Source: Obelidium mucronatum (taxonomy: Eukaryota > Chytridiomycota > Chytridiomycetes > Chytridiales > Chytriomycetaceae). From it: DNA of 64,000 bases. Shown piece after piece: positions 22,145 to 32,801 of this stretch. The stretch covers positions 124,001 through 188,000 of the forward strand of contig JAIVFH010000045.1 of assembly GCA_025765595.1 (NCBI GenBank). The letters run 5' to 3'. The notes beneath the pieces are model-generated. The model made no database searches and had not been told where the DNA came from. It worked only from the letters and a program-made list of their open reading frames with translations. The translations under genes and the position numbers were made by a program. Numbering within the stretch: the stretch's first letter is position 1; each line of letters opens with the position of its first letter.

Positions 22145-23044
22145 ATGCGTGCGTCTTTCATCCTGAGCCTCGCGCTTGCTGCCACTGCCATTGCTTCGCA
22201 GGTGCCTTCTGGCAAGAAGAAGTGTGCGCCAAAGTACGCTCCGGTCGCTCCGGCTCCAACTGCCGCCCCAACCGCCGCTCCAACTGCAGCTCCAACTACC
22301 GTTGAACCAGAGCCTGTGCCAACCACCACCGCTGCCGCTACTACTACTGCAGCGCCAGCACCTCCGGGTCCTCCAGCTCCTCCAGGAGGTCCAGGAGGAG
22401 CCCCACCAGCTCCTCCAGGAGGTCCAGGAGGAGCCCCACCAGCTCCTCCCGGCCCTGCACCAGAGCCCCAGCCAGAGGTCCCACAGCCGGAAGAACCGGC
22501 ACCGGCTCCAGCCCCACAGCCGGAAGAACCGGCACCGGCTCCAGCACCACAGCCGGAAGTACCTTCAGCCCCAGAGCCGGTTCCGGCCCCGGCTCCACAG
22601 CCAGACGCCACTCAGCTCACTGCCAAGGACAAGCAGGACTTGCTTGATCTCCACAACAACTACCGTGCTGCGAATGGAGTTTCGCAAACCGTCAAGTACA
22701 ACGACAGAATTGCCCAACAGGCTGCCGTCCGTGCAGAGAAGCTTGCTGCCATCGGGTGCGATCTTGTGCACGGTGATACCGAAGGTGTTGGCCAAAACTT
22801 GTCCATGCAAATGGCTACTTACCCTGTGGATGTTGAAATGGCCGCTCTTGTCAGCGGATGGTCTGATGAGAGTTTATCCGAAGGATACAACCACGCAACT
22901 CAAATGGCTTGGGCCACGACCACTGACATTGGTTGTGCTAAGCGTTTGAGCACTAGAAGCGGTGTTTACCGATACTGTGAGGTTTTGGTTTGCGATTATT
23001 ATCCTGCCGGTAACTGGGTAGGCCGTTCGTGGAAGACTGGTTGA
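22145..23044 (+). CDS. Secreted CAP/SCP-domain protein with Pro-rich linker (CAP 1)
   Basis: Single-exon 299-residue protein. It has a signal peptide (MRASFILSLALAATAIASQ), a Thr/Pro/Ala linker with near-perfect 36-bp tandem repeats (PPAPPGGPGGA; PQPEEPAPAPA), and a C-terminal CAP domain. Domain motifs are LLDLHNNYRAANG (CAP motif 1 region), GCDLVHGDTEGVGQNLSMQM, GYNHATQMAW (GHYTQ-V-W equivalent; His changed to Asn at the first place) and CEVLVCDYYPAGNWVG. CAP proteins are secreted; fungal Pry members bind sterols and fatty acids, which is the most likely activity here. First of four tandem CAP genes. It has no LysM. A polyadenylation-like AATAAA is at about 23123. Confidence 0.9.
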   Translation: MRASFILSLALAATAIASQVPSGKKKCAPKYAPVAPAPTAAPTAAPTAAPTTVEPEPVPTTTAAATTTAAPAPPGPPAPPGGPGGAPPAPPGGPGGAPPAPPGPAPEPQPEVPQPEEPAPAPAPQPEEPAPAPAPQPEVPSAPEPVPAPAPQPDATQLTAKDKQDLLDLHNNYRAANGVSQTVKYNDRIAQQAAVRAEKLAAIGCDLVHGDTEGVGQNLSMQMATYPVDVEMAALVSGWSDESLSEGYNHATQMAWATTTDIGCAKRLSTRSGVYRYCEVLVCDYYPAGNWVGRSWKTG

Positions 23045-23292
23045 TAGAGTGGTTGCTTTGTCGTCGTTTTTCCTTTTATCCCTTTCTATAAGTTAGAGTT
23101 TGGCCGGGCCAAATCCCTTTACAATAAACAGATTTCTTGTGTCTTTATTACTATTGTCTTTATGAAATTATTATCTCAATTTTCCCCCAATTTTCCCCTG
23201 CATGAAATTGGTGAATGTTCATCAGAACCGAGAAATTTAATACCGCAAGTTGAAATGAAAGTGTAAATTGCAAGTAGTAAAATCACTTTTGA

Positions 23293-24679
23293 ATGCTGAC
23301 GTCCAGTATACTGATTCTTCTGGCTGGCGCAGCTCATGGTGTCGTTGTTTCAAATGAAGCAACGTCGTCTGGTGGACACTTTGTTCCATCATTGGACTCA
23401 AAATCTGCTCAAAATGCCGCCGATTGCTCACAGGCAGCTTTCGCAGTGAAGGGGGATACATGTGTATCTTTCACTCTTGCACATAATATATCAATCAAGA
23501 ACTTGAATGCGTTGAATGGTGCTGGCACCTGCCAACGGTTGATTCCTGGTCAGTTGTATTGTCTCTCAAAGCCTGCCGTGGAAGGAACCATCCCAAAGAA
23601 TGAAAACCCTACATCAGAAACTGAAGCAGACAGTACATCCCCAATTGAACTGATTTCATCCACTCGAATTGCCAACACCACCACAAGTGCTGTCAGCACA
23701 ACACCTGCCACAACCAAAACGACAACTACATCAACAAGAGACACATCTACAACCCGTACAACGACGACGTCGACAGAAACTACAATAGTCTCCACTGAAG
23801 ACTTTGCTCGTGCGCAATTAATTCCAGACGCGACATCTATCAGTTCTTTACCAGAACCCTTGCCCGAGGCTAATGAGGCACAACTTGTACCATCTCCAAT
23901 TGTTGAAGCACAACCACCAGCGCCTGCTCCGGAGGAAGTACCTCAGTCTCCTGCACCACTAGCCCCACCACCACCAATTAATTCCAGACGCGACATCTAT
24001 CAGTTCTTTACCAGAACCCTTGCCCGAGGCTAATGAGGCACAACTTGTACCATCTCCAATTGTTGAAGCACAACCACCAGCGCCTGCTCCGGAGGAAGTA
24101 CCTCAGTCTCCTGCACCACTAGCCCCACCACCACCACCACCACCACCACCGCCTCCTCCGGCAACCCCTCCACCACCTCCGCCATCCCCACCATCTCCAC
24201 CAATTACTCCACCGCTCCCTCCACCAGCTACCTCGAATCAAGCTGATTCCTCCAATCTCACACCATCCGATCAAGCCGCAATGCTTCAGGCTCACAACAG
24301 CTTTCGTGCCCAACACGGAATCGCACCACTCACTTACAGCACAACAATCGGCCAACAAGCATCTGCTTGGGCTTCCAACCTTGCTTCGCGCGGATGCTCA
24401 CTCCAACACGGAGATCACGATGGCTTGGGACAGAATCTTTACATGATTGGCGGATCATACCACGTAGTCCAGCCAATGCAAGACATGTTCAGCGCGTGGT
24501 CATCGGAGTCTGTGAGTGGGAATGAGTACAATCACGCTACGCAGGCGCTCTGGTTCAATACAAAGTCGGTGGGTTGTGCGATTCAATGGGGAAATGGTGG
24601 GAACTGTGAGGTTCTTGTTTGCAATTATTCGCCTCCAGGGAATATGATGGGTCTTCGATTTGATGGGTCCAAGATTTGA
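23293..24679 (+). CDS. Secreted LysM plus CAP protein, frame broken by a 160-bp direct duplication (CAP 2)
   Basis: The 5' frame (23293-24033) encodes a signal peptide (MLTSSILILLAGAAHG), a LysM domain (GDTCVSFTLAHNISIKNLNA, then LIPGQLYCL) and a Thr-rich linker. The 3' frame holds a Pro-run linker and the CAP domain (MLQAHNSFRAQHG, GLGQNLYMIGG, EYNHATQALWF, CEVLVCNYSPPGNMMGL) to 24679. Between them a block of about 160 bp is present twice, 23821-23980 and 23981-24140, identical apart from its right edge. As 160 is not a multiple of three, the second copy is out of frame. An intron of 169 nt (23938-24106) from GAA|GTACCT in copy 1 to CCTCAG|TCT in copy 2 would restore the frame exactly. LysM binds chitin/peptidoglycan-type glycans. 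Broken, mis-assembled or spliced cannot be decided here. Confidence 0.75.
23815..24134 (+). repeat. 160-bp perfect tandem direct duplication
   Basis: Unit CAATTAATTCCAGACGCG... occurs from 23815 and again from 23975 with no mismatch until the first copy ends in CCACCACCAATTAA and the second runs into (CCA)n. The lack of divergence indicates a recent event or an assembly error. Confidence 0.95.
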
Positions 24680-24936
24680 TTTTATTCCTTTTTTTTCTTT
24701 TCTTGCAACCCTTTTGCTTTTTTTCTTTTTCTTTTCTCGTCATTCGCTTTCGCATCCTTAGCATTTAAAAAAAGAATCCACTGTTTTCACTTTTGTTTTA
24801 TCCACTCGTTTTTTTGTTTCGTGTTTCGTGTTCTTGGAAGAAGGGGTGGCTCTGAAAGTGAAACACATCACTTCCCCCCCCCTGACCATGTTTCAAAAAA
24901 CCTTTTCAGCTTTCAAATTATATTAGGACAATTTAG

Positions 24937-26049
24937 ATGATTATTGGCCTTCTGATCACGCTCGGAGCGTACCATGTGCACTGCCTTGCTGTCAAGGGAA
25001 TCCATATCGGCGGTCATTTTCTTCCCTTGTTGGACAACCAATCAGCACAGAATGCTGCCGACTGTTCAAAAGCCGCCTTTGTAGAACAGAGTGATACTTG
25101 CTATTCATTCACTTCTAGAAACTCTGTAACAATCAACGACTTTAATGATTTGAATGGTGCGGGGGCTTGTTGGAGACTTGTTCCGGGACGGCTCTATTGC
25201 CTTTCAAAAGTGCCAACAGTTGATACCAATACAACCACTACGGAATTTGACGGTTCTCCGATCCCTGAAACCGTAGTCGTTATGGAAACAGAGAAAGCAA
25301 CATCTCTTGAAACTGAGCCAACTTTTGCAACAACTTCAACAACGGCTTCAACGGGTTTAACGAATACTGCTGCGACAACGACAACTACTTCCAGGACTTT
25401 TGAAGTTACGAATGCTATTTCAAATGGATCGCCAGCAGCTCCTCCAATTGATTCGAAACCAATCTCGCCTGACTCGGACTCTCAACGGAATCAGCCGGAA
25501 AGTGCTCAAGACTTTTTGCAAGCTCCAACAGTTGAATTTTCTTCACCGGCGCCGGCGCCGGCGCCAGTCCCAGAAGTAGTAGTAGTACCTGAAGTTGAAC
25601 GTATTTCGGATGTCACAGATGGCTCAAATTTAAGCCTGTCGGATCAAGCTGAAATGCTTTCAGCGCATAATAATTTCCGTGCGCAGTATGGAATCGGCCC
25701 GTTGCAGTACGACGCGAGTATCGCAGCACATGCAGCGGGATGGGCTTCGACTCTTGCGGCTCAGGGATGCGCGCTTGTGCACGGCGGCCATGAAGGGTTT
25801 GGGCAGAATCTGTACATGCAAAGCTCTTCTGGTCAGGCTTCTGCGTCAATGCAGGACATGTTTGGGGGTTGGTCTGTAGAACCAGTGGATGAAGGATACA
25901 ACCATGCAACGCAAGCGCTCTGGTATAGTACGCAGTTTGTTGGATGTGCAGTTCAATGGGGAAATGGTGGGAGGTGTCAAGTGTTGGTTTGCGATTACTT
26001 TCCACCTGGGAATATGATGGGTTTGTCGTTTTTCGGAACTCCTGCTTAA
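24937..26049 (+). CDS. Secreted LysM plus CAP protein (CAP 3)
   Basis: Intact single-exon 370-residue paralog of the preceding gene. It has a signal peptide (MIIGLLITLGAYHVHCLA), a segment HIGGHFLPLLDNQSAQNAAD, a LysM domain (SDTCYSFTSRNSVTINDFND ... LVPGRLYCL), a Thr/Ser linker, a short (PA)n run, and a CAP domain (MLSAHNNFRAQYG, GFGQNLYMQSS, GYNHATQALWY, CQVLVCDYFPPGNMMGL). It shows the full-length layout that CAP 2 would have without its duplication. The combination suggests a secreted protein that binds a cell-wall glycan and carries a CAP domain. The wall target could be the cell's own or a host's. Confidence 0.92.
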   Translation: MIIGLLITLGAYHVHCLAVKGIHIGGHFLPLLDNQSAQNAADCSKAAFVEQSDTCYSFTSRNSVTINDFNDLNGAGACWRLVPGRLYCLSKVPTVDTNTTTTEFDGSPIPETVVVMETEKATSLETEPTFATTSTTASTGLTNTAATTTTTSRTFEVTNAISNGSPAAPPIDSKPISPDSDSQRNQPESAQDFLQAPTVEFSSPAPAPAPVPEVVVVPEVERISDVTDGSNLSLSDQAEMLSAHNNFRAQYGIGPLQYDASIAAHAAGWASTLAAQGCALVHGGHEGFGQNLYMQSSSGQASASMQDMFGGWSVEPVDEGYNHATQALWYSTQFVGCAVQWGNGGRCQVLVCDYFPPGNMMGLSFFGTPA

Positions 26050-26439
26050 TGGGCACCGGGTTAACAACTTGAACGGATGTTATTTTCTATCTTCTATGAG
26101 TTCAATAAATATTGACTCTCTTCGGAGACGAAATAACTTAAATAAGTATCTTGGCATCTTTTATTGTTTTGCCCTCCTGGTTTCCCCCCCGCTTACAAGT
26201 TGTTTAAATCAAAGAGAGCGAATTAAAGTGATGAGATTTCAAAATTCAATTGGAAAAAAATAGAGGAGGGCCTTCCAAGACTTGTTTTTGGATGGAATGA
26301 GATTTTTGTCCGAATGAACAGAATTTTTCCAGTGGTCCGAAACTATTTCATTTCATTTGGGACTTGTTTTAGGGGGGTTGATGGAACCAAATTTTCGACT
26401 TGTAAAGAAACACAGCTAAAGTTAGATTTCGTAGAGAAG

Positions 26440-27690
26440 ATGATGCTGTTGAAGACGATTGTGTCCATCCTTATCCTGGCGCATTCTGCACAGTCCCAGT
26501 ACAATGCTCCAACCAAATTGAAGTGCCGACCAAAGAAGTCTTCTACTACAACTGTTACTTGTACGGTATCAACACCTCCACCAGCTGCCACTCAACCAGC
26601 GGTATCAACACCTCCACCGGCTGCCACTCAACCAGTGAAGGTTACCACTACTCAGGCAGTCGTGCTGGCAGCCACATCAACTACAACCGTTAGAACGCAG
26701 TGCACCTCAACAGAAACCTCGGCTGCAGCAGCTACTTGCACAACAACTCCGCCCGCGATCATCTACGGCAAATATGATCCAGCCGCCGCGCCCGTGCCCA
26801 TGCAGCCAGCGCAGCCGGAGCAGCCGCTGGCCGAGCCGCTGCCAACGCCCGCGCCAGAGCCGCAGCCAAACGTCGAGCTGCCGGCGCCCGAGCCGCAGCC
26901 CGAAGTTCCACAGCCGCAGCCCGAGCCACAGCCACAGCCACAGCCAGCGCCGCAGCCAGATCCGGCGCCAGCCCCGCCGCTGCAGCCCGAACCAGTGCCT
27001 GAGCCACTCCAACCAGCTCCCCAGCCCTCTCCTCCACCACCACCACCCGTCACTCCGCCTCCTCCACCTCCTCCATCAAACGGAATCCCAGACTGCAACG
27101 CCATCGCCAGCATTACCCAAAACTTCAAAGCCACCGGCGATATGGCTGCCGATGCAGTCAACCTCTCCAACCAAGTCCGGCAGTATGTGGGACGGGTTAT
27201 TGGAGTCACGATGCCACCTGTGGAATGGAGCAGTGCGATCGCCCAAGGTGCCGCCATCCACGCTCAAACCTCAGTCAACAACAGATGCAACCTGAAGCAC
27301 AATGTCTCTCCAACTGCCTTTTTCCCTAAAAGCGTTGGCCAGAACTTGTACATGCAGATGGGAATTGCCACTGGAGACGATGCGAATGTGATTCTTGCTA
27401 TTTCTGCTTTTGTGAGTCCAAGTGAATGCAATGCTTGTAAGTTGGCGTTTTTTTTTAACAAAAAATGGATTTTTTATATTGAACTGTTGAGTTTAGATAA
27501 CACTAGACAACGCGGTGTTGATACTTTCGAGGAATGGGGTCACTACACTCAAGTTCTTTGGCCATCATCGACTCAATTGGGATGTGCTGTTGTTCGTTGT
27601 GCTAGTGGTGGTTTCGTTACAGCTTGTGATTACTTTTCTCCTGGAAACATTGGAAACAGCGATACGATCAAGATTGGAAATGGATACTGA
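26440..27690 (+). CDS. Secreted CAP-domain protein with long Pro/Gln linker (CAP 4)
   Basis: The start at 26440 (MMLLKTIVSILILAHSAQSQ) was chosen because it gives a signal peptide; the longer in-frame start at 26314 does not. A Thr/Pro linker with a duplicated STPPPAATQPA unit, a long Pro/Gln/Glu stretch (PEPQPEVPQPQPEPQPQPQP) and poly-Pro precede a diverged CAP domain: VNLSNQVRQYVG, CNLKHNVSPTAF, VGQNLYMQMG, WGHYTQVLW and CDYFSPGNIGNS. A 60-nt intron (27437-27496, GTAAGT...TTTAG) has no stop and is a multiple of three, so it could be retained. Splicing gives NAYNTRQRGVDTFEEWGHYT, which fits the family better. No LysM. The Pro/Gln linker is GC-rich, unlike the flanks. Confidence 0.88.
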   Translation: MMLLKTIVSILILAHSAQSQYNAPTKLKCRPKKSSTTTVTCTVSTPPPAATQPAVSTPPPAATQPVKVTTTQAVVLAATSTTTVRTQCTSTETSAAAATCTTTPPAIIYGKYDPAAAPVPMQPAQPEQPLAEPLPTPAPEPQPNVELPAPEPQPEVPQPQPEPQPQPQPAPQPDPAPAPPLQPEPVPEPLQPAPQPSPPPPPPVTPPPPPPPSNGIPDCNAIASITQNFKATGDMAADAVNLSNQVRQYVGRVIGVTMPPVEWSSAIAQGAAIHAQTSVNNRCNLKHNVSPTAFFPKSVGQNLYMQMGIATGDDANVILAISAFVSPSECNACKLAFFFNKKWIFYIELLSLDNTRQRGVDTFEEWGHYTQVLWPSSTQLGCAVVRCASGGFVTACDYFSPGNIGNSDTIKIGNGY

Positions 27691-27844
27691 TCGATACCAT
27701 TCGTTGTTCTTCATTCACTCTTTATGTTCTTTTCTTTATTCAGTACTCTCTGCATTTTTCCCAACTGTCACCCACAATGCAACAAAGTGTAAACAAAAAA
27801 AAAAAAATTACCCAAATAACTCCGCCTTCACACCAATTTTTGTT

Positions 27845-29490
27845 TTATCCCCATACATCTCTCAAAACATTATTAGTCTCCATCAACTCTTGCTCATCGA
27901 CTACTTTGGGTTCTTCCATTTCAGCAGCAGGCGGAGGAACAACTCTTCCCAGATTTGGCATCACAACCATTGGCACTTGCATTTTCAATATCTGTTCTGC
28001 AGGAACAAGACCGATTCCAGGCAAATCCACCATTGGAATTTGAATATCGGGGTTCTCTGGCGATCGGACCATCACAACTGCAAGTGTCGGTGGCGTTGGG
28101 ATATTGGGTGGTGCAGAAATTCCAGGAGCGTTTGTAGGGGCAACTACAGGCGGGATCATTGGGAAAGGTGATGGCATCATTGCTGGATTAAACAATGGCG
28201 CAGGTTGTTGTGCTGGAGATTGTTTTTTGGGTGGTTCCACTGCCCGAACGACAATGGTCAAGCCAACACCTTTACAAGTAGCACACACTTGGCAGTAGAA
28301 GCATCGAAGATGAGATGGTGCATCGTGAGGACGAAGAAGGTCGTCTTCTGCAGATGGATGAATAAATCCCGCCAAATTACAATCGGTACATGGAACTCTG
28401 TCTTCGTCTACTTTTCCTTTGCCGCTACATGCTGAAAGTGTGGGGTTTAATTCACGAAATTTGCTCCCAAGATATAGGATACCTTTGCAGTTGGTGCACG
28501 TCTTACACCGAACGTTTGGATTCTTGTCATGTCGATCGGTAGATTCATGTTTCCATCCCTTGGCTAACAAGATAGTGAGAAAGGACTGAAGGGTGACCGC
28601 AAAAACAAACTAAAAAACCATACCTAAACAACGCGGGCAATCAATCGTGTTCTTCATAATCTCACTAAACGCCGCATCAGTTGACGCGGAAACGAGTGTC
28701 TGAGCGGCCGTTTGATGCCTCGCTTGCAAATTCTTTCGGTTCTGCTGATAGTGTGCAGAATTACTTGAAAACAAGGAGTCAAAGAAGGGACTGCTGCCGA
28801 CAAGAGTAGATTTGGTCCGAGCTGGGAGCAGACCTTGATCGTCCAACTTGACAAGGGGACCATTGACAACCTGATCTGAAACACCATCAGGTGGTTGGCC
28901 AGATCCCACCTTGGGAAGACTTTTGGCCAAATGTCTGGGAATTCCCTGTACGCAATCTGCGAATATAACCGTCACTTTCGGAAGTAGAAACCACCAAACG
29001 GATTTGGGTTTTTTCACCTTTGCATTCAACACAGTCAATGCACGCAACAAGATCATTCTGGGGATGTTTCTGAGGGGCGCTTGACGGATGAAGAAACCCA
29101 CGGGCTGAAGGGAAAGCAAGAAGACTAGGGTTAGACCGTGTGCTCATCCGCCAAAAACACTGGACTGAAACCCACCCTTGCATGTTCGACAGGCGCTTTT
29201 TCCAACCACGATCCCACTGCCCGAGCAAACTAATGGATAGACACAGCGGTTAGCGATCGCTTCTGTGATGTTCAACAGCGACAAAAGAAAGAGCATTTAC
29301 TGTTGCAATCGTTGCACTTCTTGCACCGTGTCTTGCGGTCTGGCTTGTCATGCTTCTCCTGGATATCGTGGACATAGCCGTATCCTACGAAGGAAAGGAT
29401 CAAAAACGGCACACAGTACTGTTGGGAAGCCAGTGTACCATCGCACTTTGGGCACGCAGACCGGGCGTTCATGTTCGCCAGGGCATTCAT
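27845..29490 (-). CDS. Cysteine-rich repeat protein (DnaJ-zinc-finger-like CxxCxGxG modules), function unknown
   Basis: Several exons from MNALANMNARSACPKCDG (29490) to MEEPKVVDEQELMETNNVLR-DVWG (stop 27845). There are about four related modules with the layout C-x2-C-x-G, an aromatic/V/L-H, then H-D/H-P, R-C/A-C and C-x2-C: CPKCDG-YGYVHDIQEKHDKPDRKT; GFLHPSSAPQKHPQND...CIDCVEC; CPRCLG...GWKHESTDRHDKNPNVRC; CTDCNLAGFIHPSAEDDLL...RCFYCQVCATCKGVG. The C-terminal third is Pro-rich without cysteines and looks disordered. The C-x2-C-x-G-x-G repeats resemble the DnaJ zinc-binding region, but no J domain is present. Exon boundaries often fall right after CxxCxG. No signal peptide was seen. Confidence 0.65.
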
Positions 29491-29576
29491 CGTTTGTTAA
29501 CGCTTAATTTGGAAATATGTATTTATTTATTTATTTATTTATTTTGGGGGAATCAAGCACACGAATTTTTTTTTTT

Positions 29577-30020
29577 TTAATGCAGAAGGACGATTGTTGT
29601 AATGGTGAGAGCCAGGCTGCCAAGTTGTGGGGCTGCTGCACTGTTCCACCACGCGTTTGGGGGAGACCGAGTTCCTCCAGGCGAAGAGCTGCCTCCTCCA
29701 TACGGGTAATTATTAGAGCCGGCTCCACCATTTGAAGCACCATTGTTGTTGTTGTTGTTATTATTGTTATTGTTGTTGCACGAGTTTGGGCACCCTGGGT
29801 TTCCTGCCGTATTGGTTGGGTATACTGGAGCCGGAGGAACTGGCGGTACAACACTTGATACATAAATTGGAGGTGGGGGAGACGGAGGTGCTGGATTAAC
29901 TGGATAATTCGGATTCCATTGAGGATCGGTTGTAGTGATGACTACTGGCAGTTGTGCATAATCTTGACCAAACACCGCAGAGGTCAGAAACGCGAGTGAA
30001 ACGACGACGAAAGAGAACAT
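29577..30020 (-). CDS. Small secreted, probably GPI-anchored, Pro/Asn-rich protein
   Basis: Single-exon 147-residue protein. The start at 30020 gives a signal peptide (MFSFVVVSLAFLTSAVFGQ); the upstream in-frame Met codons are not preceded by one. The mature part has a Pro-rich stretch (PVNPAPPSPPPPIYVSSVVP), a CPNSC pair, a run of 12 Asn encoded by (AAC/AAT)n, a Gly/Ser segment and a hydrophobic C-terminus (LGSLALTITTIVLLH) preceded by small residues, as in GPI-attachment signals. Probably a cell-wall or surface protein. No named family recognised. Confidence 0.7.
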   Translation of the reverse strand: MFSFVVVSLAFLTSAVFGQDYAQLPVVITTTDPQWNPNYPVNPAPPSPPPPIYVSSVVPPVPPAPVYPTNTAGNPGCPNSCNNNNNNNNNNNNGASNGGAGSNNYPYGGGSSSPGGTRSPPNAWWNSAAAPQLGSLALTITTIVLLH

Positions 30021-30199
30021 TTTCGATGGATGTTTCTTTTTTTTGTCTTTCAATGATATACTGCTATATACTATTTGCAAAAAGGTGGATTTTTTTTGTG
30101 GCCTTATCTGTTTTTTATTCCCACACTTGTGACCAGGGGGGTCACCGTGAGAAAACGTCACAAGATATTCCTGAAGATATACATCAATGGCATCATAGA

Positions 30200-31412
30200 C
30201 TATGTGGAATCGAGATCTTGGAAAATTATATGATGGGACGCAAATTGTGCCCTTGTTCTTCGCGATGGAATAAATTGAAGGAAACCCAGAATCAAGTCCA
30301 AGTATTCAATCGACACTCCTTGCTCCTTCAAGAAGCTTCTCAAATCTGTGTTTGAAATCTTGCAGTACGACACCAGAAAGTCCTAAAAACCGTATATTTA
30401 ATATCAGAAAGACCAAAAAAAAAAAAGGGAATAATAATATAACCCAGTCACACTGCGAAAGCAGCAGCTTGAAACCTTCGAGAATAAGTCTGCTTTGATC
30501 GTTTTCTGATTCTCCTTGAAACAGAGCCTTCCCTGTAACGATTTCAGCAAAGATGCAACCAACAGCCCACAAATCAATCGCGTCCGTGTATGACCGTTCT
30601 GCAAACAAAACTTCTGGAGCCTTGTACCATAATGTTGAAACACCGAGTGTTAATTCACGAGGCTGTGTTTCCAGCAAGTTTCTGGAAGTATGGCTCACAC
30701 TTGGTGCAGATACTGTTTGAGGAAGCTGCCAGGGCTGCTTGAATGGAAAAGAATCATCAAACGGACTTGTCGAAATTTCATCACAGTAACTGGGCACTGT
30801 CTGGGTTGAGGTAATTGCCCGTGGCGCCTTTTCGAACTCTTGGTATCTTGCATGACGGGCGGAGCCAAAGTCGCAAATCTACACAGTATTACATTGAGAT
30901 TCTTTAGTTAAAAGAATATCACAAGATCATAATATCTCAACTTTTACGCTCAAATTCCTATCTAAAAGTATATTCGCCGGCTTTAAATCGCGGTGCATGT
31001 ATCTCTTGTCATGAATATGCGCGACACCCAAAAGGATTTGCAGCATGATTCGCTTCATGTCAGAGTCAAGAAGCCGAGTACCCGAATCCAAGAGACATTT
31101 CAAGTCTGATTCCAACAACTCCATTTCAATCCGAATGCCGCCGCTACCATCACAAGAAGATTCTTCTTTGGAGTCCAAGATTCTAATAACGTTCGGATGG
31201 TTCATTGATTTTAGAGCTTCTATTTCTCGGAGTGCATTGGCTCTTTCTTTCGGGTATTCCAGGCTGGTTTTCTTTATAATCTTCAAAGCGACACGTTTTT
31301 TGGTGGCGTTTGAACATGCAGAGAACACTGTGCCAAACGTTCCGGAACCGATTAATTCAAGAGACTCGTAGCTACGGCCACTGATGGGTGCATTTGTAGC
31401 TGGTGGATTCAT
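30200..31412 (-). CDS. CDK-like (CMGC) protein kinase with an activation-segment insertion
   Basis: Exon 1 (31412-about 30941) encodes [20 protein letters not shown], the glycine loop [17 protein letters not shown] (ATP-binding Lys), the C-helix [20 protein letters not shown] and the catalytic loop [11 protein letters not shown]. Exon 2 starts [12 protein letters not shown], has about 55 unusual residues ([20 protein letters not shown] and flanks) before [14 protein letters not shown], and continues [29 protein letters not shown]. The last exon (from about 30382) reads [20 protein letters not shown] and ends [27 protein letters not shown]. All catalytic residues are present. The activation segment is much longer than usual for CDKs. 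Closest named kinase not determined. Confidence 0.85.
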
Positions 31413-31604
31413 GCGTTTTTCTGTTCTATTTTTGTTTAACTGACGACAAGTTTAAATCTCAATATTACACCAAGCAGTTTGAAATTATACACAATTATAT
31501 TAATTAATTTTCACAATAAAAACAATAAGTAAAAAAACTCCATACAATACTACACAAGAAAATAGGGAACTAAAGAGAAAAAAAATAAAAAGAATATTCT
31601 TTTT

Positions 31605-32769
31605 TCAAAGGTTACGATGTCTGCGAAGCGCCTTTCTTTGACGTGCAGCCTTCTTTGCTTGACGGTTTCTGCGCATACGCTGAGAACGTTCCGATTTCGG
31701 GTACGGACCGTTCTGGTGACGCGAAGTTCCCCATCCTGGATTAGCTGCTGCCCAAATATCAAAGACTGCTTTTCTAGCGTTTTCTTTTTCAACATTGTCT
31801 AAAAAGGGGGGAGGAGTGATTATTCAGTATCGATAATTAGAAGAAGAAAAAAACAAGCAAAAGTAGATTCCAAACTCACACAAGAGGACAAACTTCTTCT
31901 TTTGCTGAGCCTTCTTTCGAATCACCATTGGCTTCTTGGTCTTTCCATAGTCAAAGAGATGGTTGACAAAGTAGCAGATTTCGTTTCTTTCCTGTGTAGT
32001 CAACTTTTGCTGCTTCCTCGTGATTTTGATTTGTGGGGTTCCGTCAAAGAGGTGTGTGACAAAGTTGCTGATTTCCAATCTCTCTTGGTGAGTCAATGGT
32101 TTCTTGTTTCCACGGCGGCGATTCTGAGCTGGAGCAGTAGCAGGGCTGTTGGTTTTCTGAATGGGTTTGGCTTTGACGGATGATGGTCCATCGAATAAGT
32201 GAGCAACAAAGTAATTGATTTCAGCTTTCTCTTGAGCTGAAAGCGGTTTCTTGACTCTGTTTCTTTTCTTGGTTGGGGCGAGCGCGGCCTTGTTATAATT
32301 GCTGGCAGATCTGGATTTCGGCGACGGCCCATCAAACAAGTGAGCAACAAAGTAGTTGATTTCAGCGCGTTCCTGAGCAGAAAGTGGTTTCTTGACTCTG
32401 TTTCTCTTGTTGTTGCCGCCTTTTTGCTGTTGTTGTAATTGTTGAGTTTTGGCTTTTGCCGGAAGGGGTGGTCTGGATTTGGGTGCAGCAGCCATCTTGG
32501 TGGGACTTGGAGGAGCGCCAAACAAGTAGTTCATGTACCACATGTCGTCATCATCGGTGTTGAGCTTTTTTCGTTTGAGAGAGAGAGAGAGAGACAGAGA
32601 GAGTTAACAATCCCAAGGTCAAAGACACGGTCAAATAAATAAACACAACAAGCTAACCTCATGCGTAGAAACATCGTCATTGCACCAATCAGGCTGCTTA
32701 TGATTAACAATTTTTTGTGGAACAGCACTGTTTGATCTCGAAGTATGAGCGGATCCATTCTTTTGCTGC

Positions 32770-32801
<32 letters not shown>

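Noticed and set aside
26314..26439. Longer N-terminus for CAP 4
   Set aside because: The added 42 residues lack secretion features, whereas the Met at 26440 starts a clean signal peptide.
26707..27257. Minus-strand Gly/Trp-rich frames opposite CAP 4 and CAP 2
   Set aside because: They mirror the Pro-rich linker codons on the plus strand.
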